From assembly GCA_028288995.1 (NCBI GenBank), contig JAQGHF010000001.1, positions 1 through 52,701 on the forward strand: a stretch of DNA of 52,701 bases. Reading direction: 5' to 3'. The position numbers and the translations under genes were made by a program. The notes beneath the pieces were generated by a model that saw only the letters and a program-made list of their open reading frames with translations, made no database searches and was not told the origin of the DNA. How positions within the stretch are numbered: the stretch's first letter is position 1; the number at the start of each line of letters is the position of its first letter. Shown here in pieces: positions 36,060 to 44,829 of the stretch. This DNA is from Candidatus Saccharimonadota bacterium (GTDB taxonomy: Bacteria > Patescibacteriota > Saccharimonadia > Saccharimonadales > Saccharimonadaceae).

Positions 36060-37625
36060 ATGGAGTCAAAGACCAAAAAACTTCAAGATAAGTTAAAAAC
36101 ATTGCCACGATCACCTGGTGTTTATTTTCATAAGTCAAAATCTAACGAAATTATCTACGTAGGAAAAGCAGCGGTCCTCAAAAATCGTGTGCGCCAATAT
36201 TTTCAAAGTACTCGTGATATGGACATAAAGACCCGCGCATTAGTTGAGGAAATTTATGATACTGATTGGGTTGAAACCGAAAGTGAAATTGATGCACTCT
36301 TTCTTGAATCAGAAATGGTCAAACGCTACATGCCGAGGTTTAATATTTTGCTTCGTGATGATAAGTCACAAACATTCATTCGTATTGATATGAAGAGCGA
36401 ATGGCCAACGGTGAGCTTTACACGAAATCCAGTCGACGATACTGCTGAATATTTTGGTCCATACTACAATGGTTTTGCCATTAAAAAAGCCCTTCGTTAT
36501 CTTCGGAAAGTCTTTCCCTATTACACGACACCACCGAAAGAAAATGGTCGCCCCGACCTGGATTCGCATATCGGGCTGAGTCCTCGACTAGGTACGTCTT
36601 CATCGGAATATAAAGCGACACTTAAACGGTTGATTCGATACATGGAAGGTGGTCGGGGTGCAATTGTTCGTGAGCTTGAAAAAGAGATGCATCTTGCAGC
36701 GAAATTACATGACTTTGAAAATGCTGCAGCGTATAGAAATAAAATCAGCGACTTGAAATCTCTGCAGCAAAAAATTATGTTTGGTGATCGGGAATTCTTA
36801 GATATAAGTAAAGACAAGGCACTGAGTAGTTTGGTGACATTATTTGGGCTTCCAAAAATTCCCGCACGTATTGAAGGCTATGATATCAGCCACATGGGCG
36901 GTACAAATGTTGTTGCAAGTATGGTTGTCTTTACGAATGGCGTCAGTGACCGTGCAAGCTACCGAAAGTTTAAAACACGCATCGAACAAAACGATGATTA
37001 CTATAATATGCACGAAACATTACAACGCCGATTGAGTGAAAAGAATATGAAAGCATGGGGCAAGCCAGATCTGATTCTGATTGATGGTGGTAAAGGACAG
37101 TTGGATGCCGCGTTAAAAGCAGTCGAAGAGTACAATCTGAACATCCCAACAATTAGTATCGCCAAACGCGAAGAAGAAATTATTGTGCATCGAACCAGGT
37201 CAAATATTGGAACTGATGCATTGAAAGAATTCATTAAGAATCCCACCGAAGATGTTGCAGTGACTGTTTCAGGTGACTATTACGTTGTGAACTTACATGT
37301 CGGACAGTTGAATGCATCGTCACACTCCAAGAACCTGCGGAGTGCATCAATTCATTCAAGGTACACGGACGTTACGAAACTTTTCCAACGTATTCGAGAT
37401 GAGTCGCATCGCTTTGCTGTCAGTTATCACACAGTACTGAAGCGTGCAAAACAGACCGCCAACTTACTAGAAGAGATTCCTGGCGTTGGTCCTGCAACAA
37501 GACGAAAATTGATCCGCACTTTTGGGAGTATGCGTGGTGTTGTTTCAGCTGAAGAATCTGCAGTTATTGCAGTCATTGGCGAAAAGAAGGCAAAACTGAT
37601 CTTGCCGCTCATCAAACCCCAATAA
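36060..37625 (+). CDS. uvrC: Excinuclease ABC subunit C
   Basis: Makes the dual incisions in nucleotide excision repair. The GIY-YIG nuclease domain spans residues 15-90 (GVYFHKSKSNEIIYVGKAAVLKNRVRQYF, abbreviated here by its conserved GVY and YVGKA). The UVR domain contains FENAAAYRNKISDL, the RNase H-like endonuclease domain starts at EGYDISHMGG, and a helix-hairpin-helix end has IPGVGPATRRKLI. At 521 aa it is somewhat shorter than the usual 600. The start is chosen from the -10 box; the frame is open further upstream but contains no promoter-compatible start. Confidence 0.96.
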   Translation: MESKTKKLQDKLKTLPRSPGVYFHKSKSNEIIYVGKAAVLKNRVRQYFQSTRDMDIKTRALVEEIYDTDWVETESEIDALFLESEMVKRYMPRFNILLRDDKSQTFIRIDMKSEWPTVSFTRNPVDDTAEYFGPYYNGFAIKKALRYLRKVFPYYTTPPKENGRPDLDSHIGLSPRLGTSSSEYKATLKRLIRYMEGGRGAIVRELEKEMHLAAKLHDFENAAAYRNKISDLKSLQQKIMFGDREFLDISKDKALSSLVTLFGLPKIPARIEGYDISHMGGTNVVASMVVFTNGVSDRASYRKFKTRIEQNDDYYNMHETLQRRLSEKNMKAWGKPDLILIDGGKGQLDAALKAVEEYNLNIPTISIAKREEEIIVHRTRSNIGTDALKEFIKNPTEDVAVTVSGDYYVVNLHVGQLNASSHSKNLRSASIHSRYTDVTKLFQRIRDESHRFAVSYHTVLKRAKQTANLLEEIPGVGPATRRKLIRTFGSMRGVVSAEESAVIAVIGEKKAKLILPLIKPQ

Positions 37626-37700
37626 GTAGCAGTGAATAGTCACCATCATGACGCTTGTGCTAATAAGGGCGCCGCTATATTATGGTGGCAGAGTATATCT

Positions 37701-39866
37701 ATGGTGAGTATGATAAAAAACAAGTTTCGCTCCGCTTTTACAATTGTTGAGCTGATTGTGGTGATTGCGGTCATTGGTATTTTGGCTGGCATTGTTTTGG
37801 TTTCATATGGTGCGTGGCGAACATCAGTTGCCACCTCGTCTTTAAAAAGTGACCTCGGGCACGCTGCTTCTGCAATGGAATCAAGCCGAACATTTAATAA
37901 CGCGTATCCAACGACGATCCCGACAACCTTTACGCCAAGTAGCGGTAATACGATTACCTTGACACTTCCTGATACGAAATCATTTTGTATCGATGGTACG
38001 ACGACTCAGTCTGCTTCGATACAGTACTATATTGATAATTTGACGCAGACGAACGGTGCGTCGTCAGGAACTTGTGCAACACGGACGACACTGCCGATAC
38101 CAGGGGTCGTTGCGAACGTTACCTTTACGACAGGTTCCACGTCAATCGTCGTGAACTGGATACTTGCATCGCCGAATTATGCAAACCAATATCTTGTACA
38201 GTGTGCCTTCGACCCTGGTTTTATTACTGGGCTTATCCAGCAGACTGCGCTTGGCGGAACGACGACCACCACAACATTAACAGGGGCAAATGCGACGACA
38301 ACCTATTACTGTCGTGTCAGGGCCACTAATGTTAATGGTCAAAGTGACTGGAGTAATACAGGCAGTGGTGATACGCAGCAACATACTTGTTCAGACACGC
38401 AGCAGTACGGAACATATCCAGACTGTTACGATTATGATTCACTTCCCGTTGGTACGTCGATTGCTGGGTACTGGACAACTCCACCAGACCAGTACTTGCT
38501 TGAAGACGGGTCTGCTGTTTCACGAACAACCTACGCGGATTTGTTTGCACTCATCGGAACAACGTATGGCACTGGTGATGGATCGACCACCTTCAACGTT
38601 CCAGATTCTCGTGGGCGTGCAACAGTAGGGCTGAGCGCGGCAGATGCTGAATTTAATACCATAGGTGAGAAGTACGGTGAGAAGTCACATACGGTGACAC
38701 TCAATGAGATTCCGTCCCACAGTCATGCACAAAACGTGTCGGCTAATACTGGTGGCTCAGCAGTTCGTAATGACTATTCATCAGATGGTGCCGGGGGAAG
38801 CTATCCACAGGGAGTCAATACAAACACAGCTGGAGGAGGTGCTGCCTCTAATGTTATTCAGCCTTCGATTGTGATGCAGTATGCCATCAAATGGCGACCT
38901 TCAACGGGAGTGAATTCAACGCTTTCTCCTGGAACGACACTCCAAGGGTACTGGGCAACAGTTCCAACAGGATACACGTCAGAATCTGGAGGAACACTTT
39001 CTCGTACGTCGTACAGTAGCCTCTATGGCGTTATTGGTACGACCTATGGTGTCGGTGATGGCTCAACGACCTTCGGTGTCCCAAATTCACAAGGACGAGT
39101 TGGCGTGAATAAGAATACTTCCGATACGCAGTTCGCAACTCTCGGTCAGGTATTCGGTGAAAAAACACACTTGCTCACTATTGCTGAGATGGCAGTTCAC
39201 TCACATGTTGAAATTATTACCGCTAATAGCGGCGGTTCTGGAGCGAGGAATGACTATGCAGCAGATGCCGCCGGTGGGGTGTACGCCCAAGGAACAAATA
39301 CGAGTGGCGCCGGTGGGGGACAAGCCTTCAACGTCATACAGCCGAGCATCACAAAAAAATTGACGCTAAAGACTGCAGCTGCAGCCGGCTCTGTTGATGA
39401 TGCAGGGATGGTTCCAGGAACGAGTATTGAGGGATGGTGGTCGAGTGCGCCCGCCGGCTTCCTCCTTGAAGATGGTTCTGCCGTTTCACGAACAACCTAC
39501 TCGAATCTGTTTGCAGTTATTGGATCAGCTTACGGGTCTGGTGATGGCTCAACGACATTTAATGTACCTGATTCGCGCGGAAGAGTTGCGGTGAACAAGA
39601 ATGCAGGTGATACGCAGTTCGCAACGATTGGTCTTAAATTTGGTGAGAAGACACACATCATGAGTTTGTCAGAACTTCCTGTTCATAGTCACGCTCAGTG
39701 GGTAACGAACCCACTTGCAGGCGGTGGTGCAATTCGAAATGACTATAAGGCAGATGCGGCTGGGGGTTCGTATGCTCAGAATATATCTACTAACAGTACT
39801 GGTGGCAGCGTGGCATACAACGTTATTCAGCCATCAATTACAAAAATGTTTGCGATAAAGTATTAA
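37701..39866 (+). CDS. Pilin-like protein with fibronectin-like and three phage tail-collar domains
   Basis: About 721 aa. A prepilin-type start (MIKNKFRSA then FTIVELIVVIAVIGILAGIV) is followed by a small pilin head with CIDGTTTQ, then a fibronectin type III-like domain with YLVQCAF and YYCRVRATNVNGQSDWS. The rest is three tandem copies of a phage tail-collar domain (38451, 38931, 39417), each with a DGSTTFNVPDSRGR-like core, a HSHAQ-like histidine motif and an NVIQPSI end. Tail-collar domains trimerise at fibre tips of phages and also occur in Microcystin-dependent proteins. I infer a surface adhesin on a pilus or membrane. The start is uncertain (37632, 37701 or 37710). The cleavage site has Ala in place of Gly before Phe. 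Confidence 0.88.
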   Translation: MVSMIKNKFRSAFTIVELIVVIAVIGILAGIVLVSYGAWRTSVATSSLKSDLGHAASAMESSRTFNNAYPTTIPTTFTPSSGNTITLTLPDTKSFCIDGTTTQSASIQYYIDNLTQTNGASSGTCATRTTLPIPGVVANVTFTTGSTSIVVNWILASPNYANQYLVQCAFDPGFITGLIQQTALGGTTTTTTLTGANATTTYYCRVRATNVNGQSDWSNTGSGDTQQHTCSDTQQYGTYPDCYDYDSLPVGTSIAGYWTTPPDQYLLEDGSAVSRTTYADLFALIGTTYGTGDGSTTFNVPDSRGRATVGLSAADAEFNTIGEKYGEKSHTVTLNEIPSHSHAQNVSANTGGSAVRNDYSSDGAGGSYPQGVNTNTAGGGAASNVIQPSIVMQYAIKWRPSTGVNSTLSPGTTLQGYWATVPTGYTSESGGTLSRTSYSSLYGVIGTTYGVGDGSTTFGVPNSQGRVGVNKNTSDTQFATLGQVFGEKTHLLTIAEMAVHSHVEIITANSGGSGARNDYAADAAGGVYAQGTNTSGAGGGQAFNVIQPSITKKLTLKTAAAAGSVDDAGMVPGTSIEGWWSSAPAGFLLEDGSAVSRTTYSNLFAVIGSAYGSGDGSTTFNVPDSRGRVAVNKNAGDTQFATIGLKFGEKTHIMSLSELPVHSHAQWVTNPLAGGGAIRNDYKADAAGGSYAQNISTNSTGGSVAYNVIQPSITKMFAIKY
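38451..39863 (+). repeat. Three tandem tail-collar coding units
   Basis: Units begin at 38451, 38931 and 39417 (periods 480 and 486 nt; about 160 residues each). Units 1 and 3 share LLEDGSAVSRTTY exactly, and unit 2 has diverged at that place (SESGGTLSRTSY). Confidence 0.88.
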
Positions 39867-39874
39867 GGAATCAT

Positions 39875-40828
39875 ATGCAACCAACTATCATTTCTGAACC
39901 ACAACAAAATCGACACATCGTTTTGAAGACTATTCTTATTGTTGTCATCTTGGCTGTTATTGCTGGTGTGGTTGTACTGGTGATGAGAAACGTCCACCAA
40001 GCCAACCTAGAGAATACCGTAAAGACAGAACTCATAAAGCAGAATAAGTTAATGAAAGCAGCGGCTAAAAATAACGTCTACTCAGCGACAGTACCGAGTG
40101 GCGTAAAGACGACCGATACGGTGAGTATTAATGTAACTGTCAGCGCGAGTGGAACCGCATATTGTATCGACGGAACGAATAAGCAAGATGCAAAAGTCGT
40201 ATTTCATATGGATAAATCAACCCCTGATAATGAACCAGCCAAGGGAAATTGTTCAGATAATGCAACGGTGGCGCCTCTTGTGCCGTCAGATGTTGCACTC
40301 GGATCGGTTGGTGCCGGTGCTGTCAGCTTGACTTGGAATAAAGCTCCCTATGCTGCATCCTATACGGTGCAATGTACGACTGATAAAGCATTTATTTCAG
40401 AATTAAAATCACAGACAACAACTGAGACATCGATAACACTCAGTGATCTTGCTGGAAACACGCAGTATTACTGTCGAGTTGCTGCCGGTAATAGTATCGG
40501 ACAAAGCGCTTGGTCATCAACCATTGAGGGGCTGACGAATGCCGTTTCAGTTCTCCCAACGGAATTAAAGATTACAACTATTTCGAGCACCCAGCTACAT
40601 TATTCTTGGAAAGCCGTTCCGGGTGCAGTGTCGTATGTCGTCGAATATTCACCAGATATTAATTTTGTACAAGACGTCGTGCAGTTCACGACAACAGCAA
40701 CGTCTGGGGACGTAATGAATCTTAGGGTGTATACCGGATATAACTTCCACGTTAAAGCAGTGACTGCGCAATTTGATGCTGATCATGCCTCGTTCTCGGA
40801 GGAAATACTTGGTCGTACGGCGAAGTAG
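39875..40828 (+). CDS. Pilin-like membrane protein with two fibronectin type III-like domains
   Basis: 317 aa. The N-terminal hydrophobic helix (about 17-37) resembles a pilin helix but lacks the FTxxE motif, so it is a bitopic or diverged pilin-like protein. A small head with YCIDGTNKQDAKV matches CIDGTTTQ of the preceding gene. It is followed by an FN3-like domain (YTVQCTTDKAF, YYCRVAAGNSIGQSAWS) clearly paralogous to the one upstream, and by a second (LHYSWKAVPGAVSYVVEYS). AAGGA precedes the ATG by about 4 nt, and the start lies 8 nt after the previous stop, so the two are one operon. Probably a surface partner of the tail-collar protein. Confidence 0.82.
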   Translation: MQPTIISEPQQNRHIVLKTILIVVILAVIAGVVVLVMRNVHQANLENTVKTELIKQNKLMKAAAKNNVYSATVPSGVKTTDTVSINVTVSASGTAYCIDGTNKQDAKVVFHMDKSTPDNEPAKGNCSDNATVAPLVPSDVALGSVGAGAVSLTWNKAPYAASYTVQCTTDKAFISELKSQTTTETSITLSDLAGNTQYYCRVAAGNSIGQSAWSSTIEGLTNAVSVLPTELKITTISSTQLHYSWKAVPGAVSYVVEYSPDINFVQDVVQFTTTATSGDVMNLRVYTGYNFHVKAVTAQFDADHASFSEEILGRTAK

Positions 40829-40864
40829 TAACATTCGCTGGTCGACAGCAGAGCGTTAAACTTT

Positions 40865-40870
40865 TACAAT
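40865..40870 (+). promoter_or_regulatory. -10 box of pepP, leaderless
   Basis: TACAAT ends 7 nt before ATG 40878. Confidence 0.6.
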
Positions 40871-40877
40871 AGACTGA

Positions 40878-42071
40878 ATGGAAAAGGAATTCTTTACACA
40901 TAATCGACAGGCGATATATGAAGCCGCTGATGTGGATGTCGTTATTCTTGCAGGTAATGTGTCATTACAACGCTCGAACGATGCGTCCTATGCGTTTGAG
41001 CAAGAATCAAATTTTTGGTATTTAACTGGTGTAAACGCACCAGGCTGGTGGCTCGTGATAGAGAAAGAAATGAGCTACTTGGTAGCACCTGATGTTGATG
41101 AAATACATCATATTTTTGATGGCTCATTTTCTAGTACGGATGCAAAGACAATCAGTGGTGTTGATGTCGTACTGAAACATAAAGCGGGTGAGAACTTACT
41201 TGAGACACTCAAAGAGTCTGGCTCAAAGCTGGCAACAATTGGTGAAGATCCACACAAAGAACAGTATGACTTTGCGCTGAATCCAGGACCCGTCAACATG
41301 TTTCTAAAACTTCAAGATATCTTTGGAGAAATAAAAGATTGTCGTCATGAACTCGCAAAGCTGCGCGCTATCAAAACTCCTGAAGAAATTCAACTGATTC
41401 GTAATGCTATTCGCCTGACGATTAATGGGTTTGAAGCGGTGAGAAATAACATCCATAAGTATTCGTTTGAATATGAAATTGAAGCAGACTTTGATTACCG
41501 ATTCCGTAAGCAGGGCGCATCTGGTCATGCCTATGACCCGATTGTCGCCGCGGGTAAGAATGCCTGTACACTTCACTATGGTAAGAACCAAGATCCCCTT
41601 GTTCCGGGTGCATTTGTCTTACTAGATATTGGCGCAAGACTAAAGGGATACCCTGCCGACATTACGAGAACCTATGCGCATGGTGACGTATCAGATCGAC
41701 ATAGAGCAGTACACCTTGAAGTAGAAACAGCGCATCACAAGATTATTGAGCTCCTCGCGCCTGGTCTCAATGTGAAAGACTATTCTTACGAGGTCGACAG
41801 AATCATGCATGTCGCACTGGATAACCTCGGACTATTAAACGATGACTCTGACTATCGAAAGTATTTCCCTCATTCTATTAGTCACGGACTTGGTGTTGAT
41901 GTACATGATTCGTTAGGTGGTCCAGAAACGTTCCAGCCTGGTATGGTTCTGACAGTGGAACCCGGCATTTATATTCCTGAAGAGGGAATAGGTGTGCGTA
42001 TCGAAGATGATATTTTGATTACAGAGACTGGTCACGAGAATCTCTCGGACGGTCTCCCCACCAGTCTCTAG
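40878..42071 (+). CDS. pepP: Xaa-Pro aminopeptidase (aminopeptidase P, M24B)
   Basis: Removes the N-terminal residue before proline. The N-terminal creatinase-like domain (about 1-150, with SNFWYLTGV) is followed by the pita-bread catalytic domain. Metal ligands are visible: the two Asp in LLDIGARLKGYPADITRTY, His in HSISHGLGVDVHD, Glu in TVEPGIYIPE and Glu in GVRIEDDI. The length, 397 aa, is normal. No export signal, so it is cytoplasmic. In an organism with reduced biosynthesis such peptidases help recycle imported peptides. Confidence 0.95.
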   Translation: MEKEFFTHNRQAIYEAADVDVVILAGNVSLQRSNDASYAFEQESNFWYLTGVNAPGWWLVIEKEMSYLVAPDVDEIHHIFDGSFSSTDAKTISGVDVVLKHKAGENLLETLKESGSKLATIGEDPHKEQYDFALNPGPVNMFLKLQDIFGEIKDCRHELAKLRAIKTPEEIQLIRNAIRLTINGFEAVRNNIHKYSFEYEIEADFDYRFRKQGASGHAYDPIVAAGKNACTLHYGKNQDPLVPGAFVLLDIGARLKGYPADITRTYAHGDVSDRHRAVHLEVETAHHKIIELLAPGLNVKDYSYEVDRIMHVALDNLGLLNDDSDYRKYFPHSISHGLGVDVHDSLGGPETFQPGMVLTVEPGIYIPEEGIGVRIEDDILITETGHENLSDGLPTSL

Positions 42072-42083
42072 GTGTATTCGTGA

Positions 42084-42089
42084 TATACT
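42084..42089 (+). promoter_or_regulatory. Extended -10 box of the holin-like gene
   Basis: TGA-TATACT (42081-42089) ends 12 nt before ATG 42102, giving a leader of about 5 nt. Confidence 0.5.
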
Positions 42090-42101
42090 AAGCATAACGT
42101 T

Positions 42102-42500
42102 ATGAAATGGCAATTTCTTGTATTTATAGTGCGGTGGGTGTTGAACTCATTCGGACTTTGGGTTGCGGTGAGGCTACTTGGCACCGGTATCCAAAATGTT
42201 GAAGTCACAGCCGGAATTGGGGGCTTCTTGCTTGCTGGATTTATTTTCTCTGTGATTAATAGTATCTTCAAGCCTTTGGCGGTCGTCTTGTCGCTGCCGG
42301 CAATCCTCCTTAGTCTTGGACTCTTCGTTATTATCGTAAATGGTGCACTTGTTTATGTCTCAATTGCCCTTGCACCGGGCATTTCAATGTCATTCTTTAA
42401 CTCGATTCTTACCGGAATCATTCTGAGTCTGATAAACTATATAGTAAGTGCCGCAGTCGAGATTCGAGGCGGTAAATCAGGAGTAAATTATGACAATTGA
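42102..42500 (+). CDS. Four-helix membrane protein, phage holin family 4-like
   Basis: 132 aa with four predicted membrane helices. The sequence WVLNSFGLWVAVRLLGTGIQNV followed by FSVINSIFKPLAVVLSLPAILLSLGLF matches the pattern of the small family known as superfamily IV 4-TMS holins, which is widespread on chromosomes and usually not phage-linked. Function unknown. It overlaps secG by 11 bases, so the two are co-translated. Confidence 0.82.
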   Translation: MKWQFLVFIVRWVLNSFGLWVAVRLLGTGIQNVEVTAGIGGFLLAGFIFSVINSIFKPLAVVLSLPAILLSLGLFVIIVNGALVYVSIALAPGISMSFFNSILTGIILSLINYIVSAAVEIRGGKSGVNYDN

Positions 42501-42720
42501 TACAATTCTACAAATCGTGAACATCGGCTCCGCAATCCTTATGATCGTCTCTATTTTGCTTCAGCAGCGTGGTGCAACACTCGGTGCTGGATTTGGTAGT
42601 TCTGGTGAACTTTACACAACTCGTCGTGGTATTGATAAAAACCTCTTCGAAGTCAGTGTCGTTTTCGCGGTAATCTTCATTCTTTCGATCTTGGCCGGCC
42701 TTTTGCTGCCGACTAAATAA
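42490..42720 (+). CDS. secG: Preprotein translocase subunit SecG
   Basis: 76 aa with two membrane helices and the conserved loop QQRGATLGAGFGSSGELYTTRRG that marks SecG. It stimulates SecYEG-dependent export, which the many secreted proteins encoded here need. It starts inside the preceding gene and is followed by a solute-binding protein gene 18 nt downstream. Confidence 0.93.
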   Translation: MTIDTILQIVNIGSAILMIVSILLQQRGATLGAGFGSSGELYTTRRGIDKNLFEVSVVFAVIFILSILAGLLLPTK

Positions 42721-42738
42721 AGGAGCACTGAACTAAAA

Positions 42739-44532
42739 GTGGCTGAAAACCAACCCGGTAAATGGCGTCGCATTCCAAAATTGAGCTTTAGTTCTAAAGA
42801 CCTTTCGCGTCGCATGAAAAAAGTTGAGGGTGCCACAGTCCGGCACGCTCGTCGTTTTGTGTTTAAGCGCATGGATAGTATCCGTGAGGTACGACGGCAT
42901 ATTATTCTGTGGGTGTTAACAATTGGTCTTATTATTGGTGCGAGTGGATTACAGCTTATGTGGTACCAACAAAGCTATCGATCAACCGCGAATGCGAACA
43001 ACGGAACCTATGCAGAAGCAGTCCTCGGTCCCGTGAATACGCTCAACCCTATCTTTGCAAGCACCAGCGCCGAAGAATCGGCAAGCTATCTCCTATTCTC
43101 TCGTTTGCTGACATATGATCAGACTGGTCATCTTAACTACGACTTGGCACAGAGCATGGTCATTAGTACTGACCAAAAAACATACACAATAAAACTTCGT
43201 CCTGATGCGAAGTGGCAAGATGGTGTCTATGTACGAGCGAAAGACGTTGTGTATACGGTGAATCTCTTAAAGAACCCTGCAACACGCGCAACTATCACCG
43301 GTTGGAATACTATTACCGCAACTGCAGTTGATGACCTAACGGTGCAGTTTACGCTTCCGGATGTCTACGCGGCCTTCCCTCATGCGTTGAATTTCCTACC
43401 GATCCTACCTGAACATATTCTGCGTGACGTGGCACCAAGCGAAATGCGTCAAAATGCCTTTAGTACGAGTCCAATGGGAAGTGGTCCGTTTACGCTTCGC
43501 TTCATTCAAGCTATCGATACATCCACTGGTCGAAGTATTATTCACTTGGCACGAAATGACGCATATTATCGCGGTGCGCCAAAGCTTGAACGTTTCCAGC
43601 TACATATCTATGCAACTAGTGATGCTATCATTCATGCGGTCGCTACATCAGAAGTAAACGCTGCAACTGATTTGTCGGTATCGGATGTATCAAAAATTAC
43701 GAGCGATCGTTATGTTGTGGAACGTAAGCCGATTAATGCTGGCGTCTACGCGTTGTTTAATACCACCGTTGGTGTGATGTCAGATAAAACGGTGCGACAG
43801 GCATTACAGATGGGTACAGACACTGCTGCGGTACGTTCTGTGGTTGGGAAGAACACACCAGAGATTCATCTACCGTTTGTTACCGGACAGGTGACGGGCG
43901 ATGTGCCGTCTGAAGTTGTGTATAACAAAGCTGGTGCAGAGGCATTACTCGATCAGGCTGGATGGAAACTCGATGGAACAGTTCGAAAGAAAGATGGTAA
44001 TCTTCTACGTTTGACGGTCGTCACGACAAAGAATAATGACTTTGAAAAAGCACTTTCTAACATGGCTGAACAATGGCGAGGACTGGGTGTGACAGTGACG
44101 ACAAGTATCGTTGATCCGACAGACCCTTCACAAAACGTCGTGCAGAATATTTTACAACCTCGTGCGTATGATGTCTTGATGTATCAGTTAACGATTGGGG
44201 GTGACCCTGACGTGTATGCGTACTGGCATTCATCACAGGCGAGTAAAGGTTTTAACTTCTCGAACTACTCGAACCCTATTAGCGACGACGCACTTGCAAG
44301 TGCACGCATAAGGATTGAACCAAACCTTCGTAATGCAAAATATGTGACATTTGCGAAGCAGTGGATGGCTGATGCACCGGCTATTGGATTGTTCCAAGCA
44401 ACAATGCAGTACGTTCATAGTACGAATGTCCACGCGATGCCGGGTGACGAGGTGCTTGTCTCTGCGGCTGATCGTTACGCCGATGTTTTGTACTGGACGG
44501 TTGGCGATCGACTTGTTCAACAGACACCGTAG
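42739..44532 (+). CDS. Membrane-anchored peptide-type solute-binding protein (SBP family 5)
   Basis: 597 aa. A basic cytoplasmic N-terminus of about 55 residues and one membrane helix (56-76) take the place of the usual lipoprotein signal. The ectodomain is an OppA/DppA-like fold: VLGPVNTLNPIFA, then LAQSMVISTDQKTYTIKLRPDAKWQDG abbreviated by its conserved KLRPDAKWQDG, GSGPFTL, and ISDDALASA near the end. It would bind peptides or related ligands outside the cell. No ABC permease or ATPase gene is adjacent. The GTG start has an AGGAG 13 nt upstream, an unusually long spacing. Confidence 0.88.
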   Translation: MAENQPGKWRRIPKLSFSSKDLSRRMKKVEGATVRHARRFVFKRMDSIREVRRHIILWVLTIGLIIGASGLQLMWYQQSYRSTANANNGTYAEAVLGPVNTLNPIFASTSAEESASYLLFSRLLTYDQTGHLNYDLAQSMVISTDQKTYTIKLRPDAKWQDGVYVRAKDVVYTVNLLKNPATRATITGWNTITATAVDDLTVQFTLPDVYAAFPHALNFLPILPEHILRDVAPSEMRQNAFSTSPMGSGPFTLRFIQAIDTSTGRSIIHLARNDAYYRGAPKLERFQLHIYATSDAIIHAVATSEVNAATDLSVSDVSKITSDRYVVERKPINAGVYALFNTTVGVMSDKTVRQALQMGTDTAAVRSVVGKNTPEIHLPFVTGQVTGDVPSEVVYNKAGAEALLDQAGWKLDGTVRKKDGNLLRLTVVTTKNNDFEKALSNMAEQWRGLGVTVTTSIVDPTDPSQNVVQNILQPRAYDVLMYQLTIGGDPDVYAYWHSSQASKGFNFSNYSNPISDDALASARIRIEPNLRNAKYVTFAKQWMADAPAIGLFQATMQYVHSTNVHAMPGDEVLVSAADRYADVLYWTVGDRLVQQTP

Positions 44533-44541
44533 TGTTATAAT
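44513..44541 (+). promoter_or_regulatory. Promoter of tRNA-Val
   Basis: TTGTTC (44513-44518), a 17-bp spacer, TGT-extended TATAAT (44536-44541). It overlaps the end of the solute-binding protein gene. Predicted start is near 44548. Confidence 0.65.
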
Positions 44542-44553
44542 TCTCTCTTGTTA

Positions 44554-44630
44554 GGGCGCTTAGCTCAGTTGGCTAGAGCATCTCGTTTACACCGAGAGGG
44601 TCGGGGGTTCGAATCCCTCAGCGCCCACCA
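44554..44630 (+). tRNA. tRNA-Val (anticodon UAC)
   Basis: Complete cloverleaf: acceptor GGGCGCT/AGCGCCC, D arm GCTC...GAGC, anticodon stem TCTCG/CGAGA with loop TTTACAC (anticodon TAC), T arm GGGGG-TTCGAAT-CCCTC, and an encoded CCA end. Confidence 0.97.
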
Positions 44631-44640
44631 CAATGTGTAA

Positions 44641-44667
44641 GCTACCCTTATCGGTAGTTTATTTATT
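44641..44667 (+). terminator. Weak terminator-like hairpin after tRNA-Val
   Basis: Stem GCTACC/GGTAGT (one G-T pair) with a 6-nt loop followed by TTATTTATTT. Confidence 0.5.
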
Positions 44668-44682
44668 TAACAATATAGGTAT

Positions 44683-44769
44683 GCGCGTGTGCTGGAATTG
44701 GTAGACAGGCTAGCTTGAGGTGCTAGTGTTCGCAAGGACGTGGAGGTTCAAGTCCTCTCACGCGCACCA
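44683..44769 (+). tRNA. tRNA-Leu (anticodon GAG)
   Basis: 87 nt with a long variable arm (GTTC-GCAA-GGAC), acceptor GCGCGTG/CACGCGC, anticodon stem CTAGC/GCTAG around TTGAGGT (anticodon GAG), T arm with TTCAAGT, and an encoded CCA. It is a class II tRNA, as expected for Leu. Confidence 0.97.
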
Positions 44770-44778
44770 GATATCATG

Positions 44779-44814
44779 AAATAAAGCTCCATTTTCGGAG
44801 TTTTATTTTATTTC
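44779..44814 (+). terminator. Terminator after tRNA-Leu
   Basis: AAATAAAGCTCC and GGAGTTTTATTT form a stem around a 6-nt loop, ending in a T-rich tract. The next -10 box begins 4 nt later. Confidence 0.7.
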
Positions 44815-44817
44815 TGC

Positions 44818-44823
44818 TATTAT
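44818..44823 (+). promoter_or_regulatory. Extended -10 box of the transglutaminase-like gene, leaderless
   Basis: TGC-TATTAT (44815-44823) ends 6 nt before ATG 44830. Confidence 0.6.
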
Positions 44824-44829
44824 TTTAAA

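Noticed and set aside
37701-39866. Prophage or tail-fibre gene remnant
   Set aside because: The tail-collar domains are attached to an intact prepilin signal and the neighbours are housekeeping genes; no other phage structural or lysis gene is near.
42102-42500. Phage holin
   Set aside because: The family label is holin-like, but it is a common chromosomal membrane protein overlapping secG, and there is no lysin or phage context.
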